This document shows positions 1 to 6,143 of a stretch of 7,849 bases of DNA, one piece after another. A program made the translations under genes and the position numbers. Source of the DNA: Akkermansia muciniphila (GTDB lineage Bacteria; Verrucomicrobiota; Verrucomicrobiia; Verrucomicrobiales; Akkermansiaceae); NCBI GenBank assembly GCA_945870545.1, contig CAMBTF010000070.1:1-7849 (forward strand), given 5' to 3'. The notes below the pieces were generated by a model, which made no database searches, was not told where the DNA came from, and saw only the letters and a program-made list of their open reading frames with translations. Numbering within the stretch: the first letter of the stretch is position 1; each line of letters opens with the position of its first letter.

Positions 1-701
1 ATGGGTGAGATTCCGTAAAGCATCAGGCCGGGACGGGCAAGGTTCCGGCAGCTCATAGGATAGCCGAGGATGCCCGCGCTGTTGGAAAGGTGCCGCCACC
101 GGAACCGCTCCGCGCCGCCGAGTTTATCCACGGTTTCCTCAAAGGAATGAATCTGCCTCCATGTGAATTCCTCGTCCTCGTCCGCAGAGGATAAATGCGA
201 AGCGATGCCCTCGAGCTCTAGCGAATCCATGGCCTCAAGTTGCAAGAAATTTTCCACGATCCCCTCTGCCACGAACCCTCCACGTCCCATTCCTGTATCG
301 ACGGCGATGTGGACGGCGAGCTTCACCCCCCGGCGCTTCGCGATGGCGTTGAACTCCACCGCTTCTTCCAACGACGATATGCATGGCGTGATGTTCCGAG
401 CGACGATCTCCTCGCGCTCCGCTTCCCAGGTTGCCCCTAACAGATAGATGCGTGAGGAAACGCCTGCCTCGCGGATGCGGCGCGCCTCACCGATGTTCGC
501 AACGCCGAGGAACTCCACCCCCGCGCTTTCGAGCGTGCGTGAGATCACCTCCAGCCCGTGCCCGTAGGCTCCGGCTTTTACCACCGCCATGATCCCGCAA
601 CCGGACGCCTGCCGAGCGTAGGCGAGGTTATCCACAAGGGCGGCGGTGTCGATCTCGACCCATGCGCGCGGCGGGGAGATCGGGAAATCGGTAGGGTTCA
701 C
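1..701 (-). CDS. alr: Alanine racemase, N-terminal part (cut by left edge)
   Basis: PLP-dependent enzyme that interconverts L- and D-alanine in the cytoplasm, supplying D-Ala for peptidoglycan. The reverse strand reads without interruption for about 233 codons and shows the family motifs in order: AWVEID at the N-terminus, AVVKAGAYGHG with the PLP-binding lysine (codon at 576-578, about residue 42), VDTGMGRGG, GIASHLSSAD, HLSNSAGILGY and RPGLMLYGISP at the edge. These belong to the alpha/beta-barrel domain. The C-terminal domain with the catalytic tyrosine lies outside the window; full-length proteins are about 370 residues. No ATG fits the start. GTG at 699-701 puts 13 residues before the conserved Trp, close to the family norm. 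GTG at 726-728 is possible and has a weak GGGA about 10 bases upstream. The gene is divergent from the protease at 779. The lysine motif has KAG where KAN is commonest, a known variation. Identity is secure; the start is not. Confidence 0.93.
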   Translation of the reverse strand, partial: MNPTDFPISPPRAWVEIDTAALVDNLAYARQASGCGIMAVVKAGAYGHGLEVISRTLESAGVEFLGVANIGEARRIREAGVSSRIYLLGATWEAEREEIVARNITPCISSLEEAVEFNAIAKRRGVKLAVHIAVDTGMGRGGFVAEGIVENFLQLEAMDSLELEGIASHLSSADEDEEFTWRQIHSFEETVDKLGGAERFRWRHLSNSAGILGYPMSCRNLARPGLMLYGISP

Positions 702-778
702 GCCGCAGAGAGTAGCCGCAAGCCGCACGTCCGCAAGTTCCCGCTTGCCGCTGCGGTGCGGTGCGGGTTGCTTTGCCC
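702..778. promoter_or_regulatory. Divergent gap between alr and the tricorn-like protease
   Basis: This gap of about 77 bases (50 if alr starts at 728) must hold, or overlap, the promoters of both outward-facing genes. I see no good -35/-10 pair on either strand and no clear Shine-Dalgarno before the ATG at 779. It is GC-rich and contains the repetitive stretch TGCGGTGCGGTGCGGG at 752-767. The promoter assignment rests on gene orientation alone. Confidence 0.3.
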
Positions 779-3700
779 ATGCGATTCCTGCTGGCCGCCA
801 TCCCTTTGCTTTTCCCCCTTTCCGGAGCAACGGAGGAGATTCCTATCCGCGGGATCGCATGGCCCGCGCTATCGCCCGATGGGAAAACGCTGGCCTTCGA
901 GTGGCTCAACGACATCTGGCTCGCCCCTTCCACCGGAGGCGAGGCGGTGCGGGTGTTGGAAACACCGGAGCGTGAGGCGTATCCGATGTTCTCCCCGGAT
1001 GGCGGTCGGATTTTTTTCGGTTCCGAGGCATCGGGCTCCGTCCAGCTCCATTCGGTGAAACGGGACGGCTCCGATCCGCGGATACACACGCGTCATTCCG
1101 AGGGAAATATTCCGGAGGCGATCTCGGCGGATGGTTCTTTCGCCATCGTCCGCGGCATGCGCGAAAGTTCCGGATACGAACCGTTCCGCCTGTTAAAAGT
1201 CGGCCTGGAGAAGAACTCCCGCGAGCTGGAGCTGTTCGACGCCACGGCGCATTCAGTTTCCGTCTCACCGGATGGAAAGCGTTTCCTTTTCTGCCGGGGT
1301 GGCGAGCAACTTTACCGCCCGGGCTACCGAGGATCCCGCGCCTCCTCGGTTCATCTCTATGATTCGGCGGAGAACCGCTTTACATCCATTGTCGTAGGTG
1401 AAAGTGATGCCCGTTCGCCGCTATGGAAGCCGGACGGGAAGGGTTTCTACTACGTTTCTAGTAAGGAAGGGGTGTTCGATGTATGGGAGGGATGGTTCGA
1501 CGCTAAGCCGCACCGCCGCCTGACCGCGATGGGGGATAGCGGGGTCGTGCTGCCCGATCTCTCGGCGGATGGAAAGGTGATGGTATTCCGCTCCGGGCAT
1601 GAGGTCTATCGGTTCGAGCCGGAAAGCTCCGCACCGCCCGTCGCTTTGCGGTTTTTCACGCAGGAAAAAGTTCCCGACCGATCCCGGCGCAAGGAACGTG
1701 TCACAGGGACATCCTCCGCGGCGTTTTCGGCGGACGGCGGGTGCATCGTTTTTTCCTCGGCGGGCGACCTGTGGACGATGGCGGCGGGCCAATCCTCGCC
1801 GCAGCGCATGACGGCAACCGATGAGACCGACGAGCGTGAACCCGCGTTCTCCGCCGACGGTAGGGAAATCCTTTTCCTCCGCGACGACGGCTTGAAAGCG
1901 GAGGTCTGCCGCACGCGATGGGAGGCCGGAAAATTGGGCGAAATCGGAGTGGTCGCATCATCCGCAAGATCGAAGCGTAGCCTCAAGGTGAGTCCGTGTG
2001 GCAGGCGCATTTCCTGGCTGGAGGCGACCGGTGATCTCGTGACAGCCGGCTTGGATGGCGGTGCCGCGAAAGTGGTGGCGGAGGCTTGGGATACGCCTAC
2101 CTACGATTGGTCGCCGGATGGCGAATGGCTCGTCATGTCGGCCAAGGATGCCCATTCGAACCGCGACATTTTCCTCGTTCGCGCCGATGGCTCGCGGCCT
2201 CCTGTGAATCTCACACGGCATCCGGCATTCGAGGGTTCCCCGAAATTTTCCCCGGACGGGAAATCCATCGTTTTCACCGCGAGGCGTGAGCCGGACGGGA
2301 TCGCGAGACTGTGGCTCATGGATGCCGGAGAGGATCCCGAAAAGGCATCCGCATCGCTGCGACCCTTGCAAACCGATATCGGCGAGCCGACGCGCGTGAC
2401 CTGGGCCGCGGATTCGCGCTCGGTGCTTTTCCAAAGCCGCGACCCGAGCGATAAGACGATTTACTCCGTGCCGCTGGATGGCGGGGAAATTACGCCATTC
2501 TCTGATTTCCGCGGCATCGCGGAAGGGATAGGCGCGGCTGGACGGTCGTTCTGGCGCATCGACCGAGTGCCCGCCGTCTTCCATGAGGGAAAATTACAGC
2601 GCTTCGAATTCTCGTTTTCCGTCGAGCAGGAACGCGAAAAGCGTCTGCGGCTCGGTTTCCGTAGGATCTGGCGCACCTTGGGCGAGCGTTTCTACGATAG
2701 GACGATGAACGGCAAGGACTGGCTTGCCATCCTCGCGAAATACGAGGACGCGGCTGCGGTTGCCATGGATTCCAGGCAGTTCGACAGGGTGGTGGCGCAG
2801 TTGCTGGGCGAGCTCAACGCATCCCACCTCACGTTCAAGACCACGCCGTGGGGCGCGCCGTCCGGGCCTGATACTGTGGCGCAACCGACGGCTTTCCCCG
2901 GCCTCACGTTCCGCAACACATGGGACGGCGCGCTCGTAATCGAAAAAGTGCTCGAAGGATCGCCGATCTCCCTCGTCGATGGCGCGCCGCTCCCGGGGGA
3001 AACGTTGCTGCGCATCGCCGGCAAGGAAGTGGATGCGCAGACTCCCCTCCACATGTTTTTCAACGGGGCGAAAGGTGGGGTGTTTCCCATCGTCGTCGCC
3101 TCGAAGGATGGGGTGGAAAGGACTTTGGAACTGATCCCCGTCTCCTACGGCAGGGCGAGGTGGCTGGATCGTGCGGCAAGGCTGAAGCGCGCCGGTCTCG
3201 CGGCGGAAGCGGGTGGGAAAAAGATCGCCTACCTTCCTTTCCGGAAAATGAAATCCGATGAGCTACTTGATCTCGCCACGGAGGTTTACCGCGCCTCGCT
3301 GGATGCCGAGGGCTTGATCCTCGATCTCCGCGATAACATCGGCGGGCGTGTGGCGGATCAGTTGCTTGGGCTTTTTTGCCAACCCGTTCACACCTTCACG
3401 ATCCCACGCGACGGGGAAAGGGGATACCCCACGGATCGCCGCGTCAGCCCTGCGTGGGGTGGTCCGATGGTCGTGCTATGCAACGAGAACACCTTTTCCA
3501 ATGCGGAGATTTTCTGCCACGCTTTCAAACGGCTCAGGCGCGGCAAACTGATCGGCATGCCCACGAACGGCGGAGTCATTTCCGCGGTCACGATCCGCAT
3601 TCCCGAGGTCGGGGAGCTGCAGATTCCTTTCCGCGGCTGGTTCCATGCCGACACCGGCCGTGACCTCGAACTCAACGGCGCGGTGCCGGATGTGCTCGTC

Positions 3701-3826
3701 CCCATCGGCCCAGAGGAACAGGCGAACGACCTCGATCCCCAACTCGACGCCGCATTGCATGCCTTGAATGAGGCCATCGCCGCGAAAGGTACGGAAATCC
3801 CCGCCATCCCAAAATCATCGGAATGA
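779..3826 (+). CDS. Exported tricorn-like serine protease (PD40 propeller, PDZ, S41)
   Basis: Probable periplasmic peptide hydrolase of the tricorn/tail-specific protease group (peptidase family S41), 1015 residues, close to archaeal tricorn (about 1070). Residues 1-17 form a signal peptide ending LSGA, so unlike cytoplasmic archaeal tricorn it should be exported. Residues 25-600 hold repeated PD40/TolB-like strands with SPDG or SADG turns (about 32, 72, 116, 163, 262, 317, 358, 445, 491), predicting one or two beta-propellers that would gate substrate entry. A helical segment at about 615-690 contains ASH (Ser682-His683), matching tricorn's Ser745-His746. PDZ is about 715-790. The S41 core at 815-975 has LILDLRDNIGG, the nucleophile motif NTFSNAEIF (Ser907) and Glu964 in DLELNGAVPD. 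All four tricorn active-site positions therefore look present. ATG 779 is preferred over GTG 761 because it begins the signal peptide exactly. No neighbour suggests a specific substrate; its role is probably general peptide turnover. Confidence 0.9.
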   Translation: MRFLLAAIPLLFPLSGATEEIPIRGIAWPALSPDGKTLAFEWLNDIWLAPSTGGEAVRVLETPEREAYPMFSPDGGRIFFGSEASGSVQLHSVKRDGSDPRIHTRHSEGNIPEAISADGSFAIVRGMRESSGYEPFRLLKVGLEKNSRELELFDATAHSVSVSPDGKRFLFCRGGEQLYRPGYRGSRASSVHLYDSAENRFTSIVVGESDARSPLWKPDGKGFYYVSSKEGVFDVWEGWFDAKPHRRLTAMGDSGVVLPDLSADGKVMVFRSGHEVYRFEPESSAPPVALRFFTQEKVPDRSRRKERVTGTSSAAFSADGGCIVFSSAGDLWTMAAGQSSPQRMTATDETDEREPAFSADGREILFLRDDGLKAEVCRTRWEAGKLGEIGVVASSARSKRSLKVSPCGRRISWLEATGDLVTAGLDGGAAKVVAEAWDTPTYDWSPDGEWLVMSAKDAHSNRDIFLVRADGSRPPVNLTRHPAFEGSPKFSPDGKSIVFTARREPDGIARLWLMDAGEDPEKASASLRPLQTDIGEPTRVTWAADSRSVLFQSRDPSDKTIYSVPLDGGEITPFSDFRGIAEGIGAAGRSFWRIDRVPAVFHEGKLQRFEFSFSVEQEREKRLRLGFRRIWRTLGERFYDRTMNGKDWLAILAKYEDAAAVAMDSRQFDRVVAQLLGELNASHLTFKTTPWGAPSGPDTVAQPTAFPGLTFRNTWDGALVIEKVLEGSPISLVDGAPLPGETLLRIAGKEVDAQTPLHMFFNGAKGGVFPIVVASKDGVERTLELIPVSYGRARWLDRAARLKRAGLAAEAGGKKIAYLPFRKMKSDELLDLATEVYRASLDAEGLILDLRDNIGGRVADQLLGLFCQPVHTFTIPRDGERGYPTDRRVSPAWGGPMVVLCNENTFSNAEIFCHAFKRLRRGKLIGMPTNGGVISAVTIRIPEVGELQIPFRGWFHADTGRDLELNGAVPDVLVPIGPEEQANDLDPQLDAALHALNEAIAAKGTEIPAIPKSSE

Positions 3827-3860
3827 ACCGCGCCGGTTGCACGGCCTTTGATGTTCAATA

Positions 3861-3875
3861 CTGCTCATTGAGCAG
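3861..3875. repeat. Perfect 7-1-7 inverted repeat
   Basis: CTGCTCATTGAGCAG is a perfect palindrome with a single central T, 35 bases after the protease stop codon and 83 bases before the FAH-family ATG. As DNA it has the shape of a dimeric regulator operator. As RNA it could form a 6-pair stem with a 3-base loop, but AGGGG follows instead of a T-run, so it is a poor intrinsic terminator. The palindrome is seen directly; the function is unknown. Confidence 0.45.
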
Positions 3876-3882
3876 AGGGGAG

Positions 3883-3901
3883 CGTGCGGAAACGCCGCAT
3901 G
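3883..3901. repeat. Short hairpin, 7-pair stem with 5-base loop
   Basis: CGTGCGG AAACG CCGCATG can fold into a stem of seven pairs, one of them G-U, around the loop AAACG. It lies 7 bases downstream of the palindrome at 3861-3875 and is followed by CCGATCC, with no T-run. It may belong to a 3' end structure of the protease mRNA or the leader of the FAH-family mRNA. GC-rich sequence gives such hairpins by chance, so the support is modest. Confidence 0.35.
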
Positions 3902-3958
3902 CCGATCCTCCCTGAAAGAGCTGGAAGTGCCGGTGAGTTCCGTTAGTATGGCGGCATT

Positions 3959-4813
3959 ATGAAACTGATCCGTTTCGGGGAAGAGGGCAGGGAGGAACCG
4001 GGCGTGTTGCTGGAGGACGGGCGGATGATCGACGCAAGTGGGGAGTTCCTCGATTACGATGAGGGCTTTTTCGCGATGGGGGGATTAGAAAGCTTGGCGG
4101 AGTGGGTGGGGCAGGGATGTCCGGGCGGGTTCGAGATCGATGCGGGGACAAGGCTGGGGCCGCCAGTTGCGAGGCCTTCGAAGATCGTGTGTGTGGGGCA
4201 AAATTATCTGGAGCACGCCCGCGAAATGGGCGGGGAGATCCCCTCTGAGCCGGTGCTTTTTATGAAGGCGAGCTCGGCTTGGAGTGGGCCGTATGATGAC
4301 GTGCTGATCCCCAAGGGCGCGCGCAAACTAGATTATGAGGTGGAGTTGGCGTTGGTGATCGGGAAGACGGCAAGTCATGTTACAGAAATGGAGGCGATGG
4401 AGTGTGTGGCGGGCTATGCCGTGTTCTGCGATTACTCGGAGCGGGCTTTTCAGAAAGAGCATGGCGGGCAGTGGACGAAGGGGAAAAGCGCGGACACCTT
4501 CGCGCCGATGGGGCCTTGGCTGGTAACGGCGGACGAGGTTTCCGATCCGCAGGGGCTGCGGCTATGGACGAAGGTGAACGGCGAGCTGCGCCAGAACAGC
4601 TGGACGAAGGACATGCTCTTCGGCGTGAGCGAGATCGTCAGCTACATCAGCCGTTTCATGACCCTGCTGCCGGGGGATGTGATCGCAACGGGAACGCCGA
4701 GCGGGGTGGCGATGGGGATGAACCCGCCGCGCTACCTGCAAGCCGGGGATCTGGTGGAATGCGGCGTGGAGGGCTTGGGGGAGTTGACACAAAGGGTCGT
4801 GGCAGCCAGATAA
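3959..4813 (+). CDS. Fumarylacetoacetate hydrolase (FAH) family enzyme
   Basis: Cytoplasmic metal-dependent enzyme of the FAH superfamily, 284 residues, a typical length for bacterial members. These cleave or isomerise acylpyruvate-type compounds, for example in aromatic catabolism or as oxaloacetate decarboxylase or acylpyruvase. An N-terminal cap domain (about 1-70) precedes the catalytic fold. Signature residues are VGQNYLEHA (79-87, His86), DYEVELALVIG with metal ligands Glu127 and Glu129, CDYSERAFQ with metal ligand Asp158, KGKSADTF with Lys176, the glycine-rich TGTPSGVAMG (244-253), and AGDLVECGVEGLG near the end. The active-site set is complete, so it should be active, but the substrate cannot be read from sequence. 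The start ATG 3959 gives a normal N-terminus (MKLIRFG); no Shine-Dalgarno is evident. The coding strand is visibly richer in G than the protease gene before it. It ends 14 bases before, or overlaps, the first pqiA, so co-transcription is likely although no functional link is obvious. Confidence 0.9.
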   Translation: MKLIRFGEEGREEPGVLLEDGRMIDASGEFLDYDEGFFAMGGLESLAEWVGQGCPGGFEIDAGTRLGPPVARPSKIVCVGQNYLEHAREMGGEIPSEPVLFMKASSAWSGPYDDVLIPKGARKLDYEVELALVIGKTASHVTEMEAMECVAGYAVFCDYSERAFQKEHGGQWTKGKSADTFAPMGPWLVTADEVSDPQGLRLWTKVNGELRQNSWTKDMLFGVSEIVSYISRFMTLLPGDVIATGTPSGVAMGMNPPRYLQAGDLVECGVEGLGELTQRVVAAR

Positions 4814-4827
4814 ATGCAACGCAAAGC

Positions 4828-5481
4828 TTGAGAACGCGATTATCCATCCTGACCTGGCCGGAGCCGAAAGGCGGGCCGCACCGTGCGATCTGCCATTACT
4901 GCGATACGGTGCACTTGGCCGAGCCGATCGCGGAGGGGTCACGCGCGAACTGCGTCCTGTGCGGTGCGACGCTATTCCAGAACCGCCCGGCCTCGCTGGT
5001 GCGTGTGACTTCCTTTTCCCTGACTGCCCTGCTGTTAATGATCGTGGTGCACACCGCACCTTTCGTGGATATGGATGCGGCCGGTCTGCACACGGAACTC
5101 ACGCTGCCCGGCGCGGCGCGTGCATTGATCGACGAGGGGACTCCGCTGGTGGGGCTGGGTGTGGCGCTTTTCACGATCATCACCCCGCTGATCCTTGCGG
5201 GTGGGCTCTTTTATGTCTGCGCCCCGCTGATGTTCGGCAGGCTCGCTCCCGGCGCGATGTTCGTGACGCGCTGGATGAGCCGCTCGGAACCTTGGAATAT
5301 GATCGAGGTTTTCCTGCTGGGCGTATTGGTCAGCCTGCTGAAACTGGGCAAGGTGGCTGATCTGCATTTCGGGATCGGCTTCTGGGCCTTCGCCGGGCTG
5401 ATGGTTTGCATGGCGGCCGCAGTGGCGGCGATTGACAAGAGGGAACTGTGGGATCGCCTGGAGGTGGCGAAGGGGCAATGA
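4828..5481 (+). CDS. pqiA: PqiA-like inner-membrane protein, N-terminal-half equivalent
   Basis: Paraquat-inducible protein A family, about 217 residues, matching the first half of E. coli PqiA (about 417 residues, two tandem modules). It should sit in the inner membrane and partner PqiB in lipid or hydrophobic-compound transport. A zinc-ribbon-like CHYC...CVLC (Cys22, 25, 42, 45) precedes four predicted membrane segments at about 61-80, 107-134, 155-173 and 182-201. Family features include HTAPFVDMDAAG after the first segment, EPWNMIEVFLLGVLVSLLKL in the third, and the ending DKRELWDRLE. The start is uncertain. TTG 4828 follows the FAH stop by 14 bases and gives a short cytoplasmic tail before the zinc ribbon. 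ATG 4759 in the same frame would add 23 residues and overlap the FAH gene by 55 bases. The open frame continues further upstream to 4402, but that part lies across the FAH gene and is not family-like. The stop TGA overlaps the next start (ATGA). Confidence 0.85.
   Translation: MRTRLSILTWPEPKGGPHRAICHYCDTVHLAEPIAEGSRANCVLCGATLFQNRPASLVRVTSFSLTALLLMIVVHTAPFVDMDAAGLHTELTLPGAARALIDEGTPLVGLGVALFTIITPLILAGGLFYVCAPLMFGRLAPGAMFVTRWMSRSEPWNMIEVFLLGVLVSLLKLGKVADLHFGIGFWAFAGLMVCMAAAVAAIDKRELWDRLEVAKGQ
5460..5466 (+). promoter_or_regulatory. Shine-Dalgarno for the second pqiA
   Basis: GGAGGTG lies inside the end of the first pqiA, 11 bases before ATG 5478; a second purine run, AGGGG at 5471-5475, is closer. 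Together with the ATGA overlap this supports ATG 5478 as the start and translational coupling between the two pqiA genes. It is one of very few good ribosome-binding sequences in the window. Confidence 0.5.
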
Positions 5482-6143
5482 GCAAGGTGAACGGAAAGGA
5501 AGTCCCCAGGGGGCTGGAGCTGGGGCTGGCAGGTTGCCATGTTTGCGAGAAGGTCTCGCCCGTCGCCGAGGTGCATTGTCCTCGTTGCGGCACGCACCTG
5601 CACATGAGGAAGCCGGACAGCATCACCCGGACGATGGCACTTCTCATCGCGGCGGCGGTAATGTATGTGCCTGCGAATCTGCTACCTATCCTCACTTCCC
5701 GGGAACTAGGTATCTCCACGGAAAGCACCATCATAGCTGGCATGGTGGAGTTCTGGAACACGGGTGCTTATCCGATCGCACTCGTGATTTTCACCGCATC
5801 CATCTTGATTCCGCTGCTCAAGATCGTGGCGCTTCTCTGGTTGTGCGCCGCCGCGAAAGGTCTTGTGCCGCACTCCGCGAAGTTGCTGGGAAAGGTTTAT
5901 TGGGTCACGGAATTGCTGGGACGCTGGTCGATGGTGGATATCTTCGTAGTGGCGATCCTAGTTGCCATGGTCCAGCTCGGCAATTATATGGTTATCACTC
6001 CAGGGTCCGGTGCGCTGGCCTTCGCCGGGGTCGTGATGCTAACAATGTTCGCGGCGATGAGCTTTGACCCGAAGCTTCTTTGGGATCAACTTGAGCGCGA
6101 GGAGGAAATGTCAACCGCCCAACCCCTTCCAGAAAGTGAGTGA
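5478..6143 (+). CDS. pqiA: PqiA-like inner-membrane protein, C-terminal-half equivalent
   Basis: Second PqiA-family protein, 221 residues, matching the second half of E. coli PqiA. A zinc-ribbon-like CHVC...CPRC (Cys20, 23, 34, 37) is followed by four predicted membrane segments at about 51-72, 97-122, 150-170 and 177-195. Strongly family-typical stretches are DSITRTMALL, MYVPANLLPI, GAYPIALVIFTASILIP, LLGRWSMVDIF and MTMFAAMSFDPKLLWD; E. coli PqiA has near-identical counterparts (MYLPANILPI, VGRWSMIDVF, TMFSAMTFDPRLSWD). It should pair with the preceding protein to rebuild the two-module membrane unit, and with PqiB. ATG 5478 overlaps the previous stop as ATGA and has GGAGGTG upstream. Its last 8 bases overlap the pqiB start. 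The C-terminal tail (EREEEMSTAQPLPESE) is acidic and not conserved. Confidence 0.92.
   Translation: MSKVNGKEVPRGLELGLAGCHVCEKVSPVAEVHCPRCGTHLHMRKPDSITRTMALLIAAAVMYVPANLLPILTSRELGISTESTIIAGMVEFWNTGAYPIALVIFTASILIPLLKIVALLWLCAAAKGLVPHSAKLLGKVYWVTELLGRWSMVDIFVVAILVAMVQLGNYMVITPGSGALAFAGVVMLTMFAAMSFDPKLLWDQLEREEEMSTAQPLPESE

Larger units (their letters stand above)
3827..3958. other. Intergenic region between protease and FAH-family gene
   Basis: This is the only sizeable gap in the window. It contains a weak GCCG/CGGC hairpin followed by CTTTG (3832-3849), a perfect 15-base palindrome, and a 7-pair hairpin; the last two are listed separately. None is followed by a real T-run, so no standard intrinsic terminator is visible for the protease gene. 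TAGTAT at 3944-3949 resembles a -10 box (4 of 6 positions), but it sits only 9 bases before the ATG at 3959 and has no good -35 partner. If used, the transcript would be almost leaderless. No ORF worth calling was found. Confidence 0.5.

Noticed and set aside
163..447. A 94-codon plus-strand open frame rich in serine
   Set aside because: It is antisense to the conserved VDTGMGR and PLP-lysine region of alanine racemase and has no family features.
558..1058. A 166-codon plus-strand open frame spanning the alr start and the protease start
   Set aside because: It crosses two well-supported genes in the wrong frame or strand and has no signal peptide or domain features.
1958..2584. A 208-codon minus-strand open frame inside the protease gene
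   Set aside because: The plus-strand frame has clear PD40 repeats across this stretch. The antisense product is arginine-rich and featureless, as expected for a shadow frame.
3832..3849. Possible intrinsic terminator after the protease gene
   Set aside because: The stem is only four pairs and is followed by CTTTG rather than a T-run, too weak to call.
4402..4758. Upstream extension of the first pqiA frame inside the FAH gene
   Set aside because: The extension overlaps conserved FAH active-site coding sequence in another frame, and its translation is low-complexity and unlike PqiA.
6100..6110. AGGAGG followed by ATG near the end of the second pqiA
   Set aside because: The ATG is in the frame of pqiA itself and would give only an 11-residue peptide, the spacing of two bases is too short, and the purine run is explained by consecutive glutamate codons.
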